Below, in pieces: positions 61,734 through 64,000 of a stretch of 64,000 nt of DNA. The DNA is taken from positions 1 to 64,000 of the forward strand of contig CBFHVV010000007.1 in the NCBI GenBank assembly GCA_965658965.1, in the 5' to 3' direction. The translations under genes and the position numbers were made by a program. Position 1 is the stretch's first letter. Every line of letters starts with the position of its first letter. The notes below the pieces were generated by a model. That model searched no databases, was not told the DNA's origin, and was given only the letters and a program-made list of their open reading frames with translations. The stretch comes from Croceimicrobium sp965658965. GTDB lineage: Bacteria > Bacteroidota > Bacteroidia > Flavobacteriales > Schleiferiaceae.

Positions 61734-62388
61734 TAGGTGGGAAAACTCTTGCCAGTAACTCATCTAAAACTTCGGTAATAATTGTATGTCCTCCCCTAAA
61801 GAGCTGACTTTGCACTTTAATTCCACGAGCTGACAAATGCTCTTTTTGTTGCTCTAAGCGCTCTGGCCCTGCAAACTCATCTTGATCTCCTAAGAGCATA
61901 TAAACGGGCTTATTGGCGAGGGATTCCACGGCTTCTTCGAAGTTTAAATCTGGTGGAAAAGCACCCGACCATAAAATTAATTCATCTATGGGCTTTGCTG
62001 TCCTACTCATCCAGCGACAAGCTGTAGCAACACCTTGCGAGAAACCAAATAAAACAATCTTCTTAAACTCTTGCTCGGCGATTAGCTCCTCTGCCACCTG
62101 GTCCAGCAATAAACAATAATCATCAATATCATTTAAGCGGTCTTCCTTCGTCATCCAAGAGCTACCCACTCTTCCCTTAGAGCCCTTCAGGTAAAAGCGA
62201 TGCAAGCCTTCGGGTGCCAGAAATAAAACATCATCTCGCTTTAAGCGTGAGAAGTGCTTAATAAAATACTCCGGCAGCTGTCCGTATCCATGTAAAACAA
62301 TGCACAAATAAGGCTGAGAACGAGAAGGCTCGTCACTGAGGTAGTAACGAGCCCTTCTTTTATAAAAAAAGTCTTTACGAATACTCAA
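61711..62388 (-). CDS. Alpha/beta hydrolase, phospholipase/carboxylesterase-like
   Basis: A 225-residue cytosolic hydrolase with nucleophile elbow GFSQG (about 117-121), and LLGDQDEF and GGHTI near the end supplying the Asp and His of the triad. The short length and N-terminal LCIVLHGYGQ match the phospholipase/carboxylesterase family related to YpfH and acyl-protein thioesterases. Substrate is unknown. Its start overlaps the stop of the enoyl-CoA hydratase gene by 4 bases. Confidence 0.87.
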   Translation of the reverse strand: MSIRKDFFYKRRARYYLSDEPSRSQPYLCIVLHGYGQLPEYFIKHFSRLKRDDVLFLAPEGLHRFYLKGSKGRVGSSWMTKEDRLNDIDDYCLLLDQVAEELIAEQEFKKIVLFGFSQGVATACRWMSRTAKPIDELILWSGAFPPDLNFEEAVESLANKPVYMLLGDQDEFAGPERLEQQKEHLSARGIKVQSQLFRGGHTIITEVLDELLARVFPPTNPRLRP

Positions 62389-63158
62389 AATTTAGGCTTT
62401 CTCTTTTCCATAAAGGCTTGAGTACCTTCTTTAAAATCGGCGGTACCAAAGCATTTTCCAAACTCCTCTATTTCAATTTTATAGCCGCCTACTCCTTCTT
62501 TAAAGCCTGCGTTTATAGCCTTTATAGCACTTTCCACTGCGGTAGATGAGTTTCTAGTAATGCGTGTCGCTTTCCCGTGACAATAATCCATCAATTCGTC
62601 ATGTTCAACCACTTCATTTACTAAGCCCAGTTCTTTCGCTCTATTAGCGGTGATCATTTCTGCCGTCGTAATCATTTCCATGGCATTACCTTTTCCCACC
62701 AATTGCGCTAATCTTTGCGTGCCGCCATAACCCGGAATTAGGCCTAAAGTTACCTCAGGTAAACCCATTTTGGCATTAGCAGCTGCGATGCGAAAATGAC
62801 AAGACATGGCAAGCTCTAATCCACCGCCAAGTGCAAAACCATTTACTGCAGCGATAACCGGCTTGTTAAGGTTTTCAATATAATCAAAAAGCTTCTCCTG
62901 CCCAGAACCCGCTAAGTCGGTCCCCTCATGAACCCCAAAATCTGCAAACTCCTTAATATCGGCACCAGCCACAAAGGCTTTCGGCCCTTCGCCAGTTAAA
63001 ATAATCGCACGAATTTCAGACATGTTTCGCAGCTCTTTAAAAGCCTGATGTAACTCTTCAATCGTATCCTTATTTAAAGCATTTAGCTGCTTGGGGCGAT
63101 TTATTTTAAGAACGGCCAGTGGCGCTTCTAGTTCCAGTAGAATATTTTGATAGTCCAT
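62385..63158 (-). CDS. Enoyl-CoA hydratase/isomerase
   Basis: The 257-residue crotonase-fold enzyme has AFVAGADIKEF (oxyanion hole), NGFALGGGLELAMSCHFRIA, and the catalytic Glu pair region (LPEVTLGLIPGYGGTQRL) with both Glu and Gly-Tyr-Gly as in hydratases. It adds water to trans-2-enoyl-CoA in fatty-acid breakdown. No other beta-oxidation gene is next to it. It is 58 bases downstream of the sensor kinase and overlaps the esterase gene by 4 bases. Confidence 0.92.
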   Translation of the reverse strand: MDYQNILLELEAPLAVLKINRPKQLNALNKDTIEELHQAFKELRNMSEIRAIILTGEGPKAFVAGADIKEFADFGVHEGTDLAGSGQEKLFDYIENLNKPVIAAVNGFALGGGLELAMSCHFRIAAANAKMGLPEVTLGLIPGYGGTQRLAQLVGKGNAMEMITTAEMITANRAKELGLVNEVVEHDELMDYCHGKATRITRNSSTAVESAIKAINAGFKEGVGGYKIEIEEFGKCFGTADFKEGTQAFMEKRKPKF

Positions 63159-63216
63159 TTTGTGAATATTGAATGTGCGTCTACAAAAGAAAGTAAATAG
63201 AACTTGAAATGAAAGT

Positions 63217-64000
63217 TTAGGGCTGTTTTTCCTGAGCCGCTTCTAATGGCAAAAAGACTCTAAAAACAGTGCCTTTTTGCAACTCCGTTTCAAATTCAAT
63301 TCTCCCTTTAAAACTATCAACAATGCGCTTTACCAAAGCCAATCCTAATCCCATTCCCTTACTTTTGGTAGTAAATCGCGGCTCGAAAATCTTCTCTTGC
63401 CTCTCTGCTGGAATTCCCTCCCCATTATCGCGCACCGCAATTAATACCTCTTCTCCAATTTTAGTGATTTCCACTTCTACCTTTGCCTCACGCTCTGGCG
63501 GCACTGCCTGCAAAGCATTATTAATCAAGTTATTCATAACACGGATTAACTGCTCCGGATCTGCGTAAATCTCCTGCTCGCTGGCCTCCGATATAAAACT
63601 TACGGAAGACTGTGGGTATAAAGAGGTAACCCGCTTAATCACCAAGTTGATAGGGAAGCTCTCCATTTTCAACTCGGGCATGCTAGCAAAGCGCGAAAAA
63701 GCGGAGGCTATAGAACTGAGGGTGTCTATTTGATCTATCATCGATTGGCTAAACTCAGCTAATTTTTCGGGCGCATCTACCTTGAGTGATTTAGCCAAAT
63801 ACTGGACGTTTAAACGCATGGGCGTTAGCGGATTTTTAATTTCGTGTGCCACTTGTTTAGCCATCTCGCGCCAAGCTGTTTCCCGCTCCGTTTCCGCTAA
63901 TTTAATAGCCGAGTTACGCAATTCCTCTAGCATGCGGTTGTACTCTTCTACTAAGGCGCCTATCTCGTCGTTAAAGCGCCATTCCAATGGTTTATTAGCA
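63217..64000 (-). CDS. Sensor histidine kinase, NtrY-like (5' end cut by the window edge)
   Basis: The reading frame stays open to the last base, so the N-terminal part is missing. What is seen is the end of a HAMP domain (NKPLEWRFNDEIGALVEEYN), the HisKA helix with phosphorylated His in AHEIKNPLTPM, and HATPase motifs: NNLINNALQAV (N box), DNGEGIP (G1), GMGLGLALVKRIVDSF (G2). The order and sequence are like NtrY-type kinases with large periplasmic or PAS sensors. The first ordinary start codon inside the window is a TTG at 63987, but HAMP sequence continues upstream of it, so that is not the true start. Confidence 0.9.
   Translation of the reverse strand, partial: ANKPLEWRFNDEIGALVEEYNRMLEELRNSAIKLAETERETAWREMAKQVAHEIKNPLTPMRLNVQYLAKSLKVDAPEKLAEFSQSMIDQIDTLSSIASAFSRFASMPELKMESFPINLVIKRVTSLYPQSSVSFISEASEQEIYADPEQLIRVMNNLINNALQAVPPEREAKVEVEITKIGEEVLIAVRDNGEGIPAERQEKIFEPRFTTKSKGMGLGLALVKRIVDSFKGRIEFETELQKGTVFRVFLPLEAAQEKQP

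Noticed and set aside
1..64000. CRISPR array, prophage, insertion sequence or rRNA
   Set aside because: I found no regular spaced repeats, transposase, integrase, phage structural genes or rRNA sequence in the window.

Overview
The window comes from a member of the Bacteroidetes, most likely a marine Flavobacteriales lineage (Cryomorphaceae/Schleiferiaceae-like). The evidence is a type IX secretion C-terminal sorting domain on the 1321-residue secreted protein, a Bacteroidetes-type -7 promoter element (TAnnTTTG), TonB-dependent receptor and lipoprotein styles typical of the phylum, a DUF4292 lipoprotein beside an EnvC-like protein, a DksA-like protein with a single cysteine beside lspA, and very few Shine-Dalgarno sequences. 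Genes are densely packed with many 4-base start/stop overlaps. I saw no prophage, insertion sequence, CRISPR array or rRNA. The first and last genes are cut by the window edges.

Layout. 1-3000: tail of a RidA gene, a degenerate ATPase, and on the minus strand a GluR0-type ligand-gated K+ channel coupled to a propeller lipoprotein. 3261-15051: housekeeping block with ileS (altered HIGH motif), a DksA-like protein, lspA, a phosphosugar isomerase, lipB (no ordinary start codon), a serine hydrolase, mutT, uvrC and a patatin-barrel protein. 15307-20969: self-contained operon of a TetR regulator with two operator copies, a LolA-like carrier, two FtsX permeases, an ABC ATPase and an outer-membrane barrel. 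21035-26162 (minus): membrane protein, iodotyrosine-deiodinase-type flavoenzyme, gpsA, M28 peptidase. 26345-33139: flippase, dut, sugar nucleotidyltransferase, TPR, DUF4292 and EnvC-like operon. 34108-41087: metal-uptake locus, with ABC importer, DtxR-type regulator and a divergent TonB receptor; one permease carries its own DtxR-like domain. 41090-51738: lpxH, sodA, a short-chain dehydrogenase, an AddA-like helicase-nuclease, kbl, rseP, an M1-peptidase-like protein without catalytic motifs, and a biotin carrier. 51757-54904: ECF sigma factor, an inner-membrane protein with a tripled N-terminal repeat and a C-terminal barrel, and a lipoprotein. 55052-64000: PfkB kinase, tRNA-Asn, LytTR regulator divergent from the giant T9SS-secreted protein, an S4-domain protein, an esterase, an enoyl-CoA hydratase and an NtrY-like sensor kinase cut by the window end.

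The most promising systems are: (1) the IleRS with GIHH in place of HIGH, the signature tied to extreme mupirocin resistance; (2) the ECF sigma operon whose regulator appears to be built from sigma-binding repeats, one inner-membrane helix, a long linker and an outer-membrane barrel in one chain; (3) the Lol-like TetR-controlled export operon with its own barrel; (4) the permease-DtxR fusion. Functions are read from motifs and neighbours only; no database search was possible.
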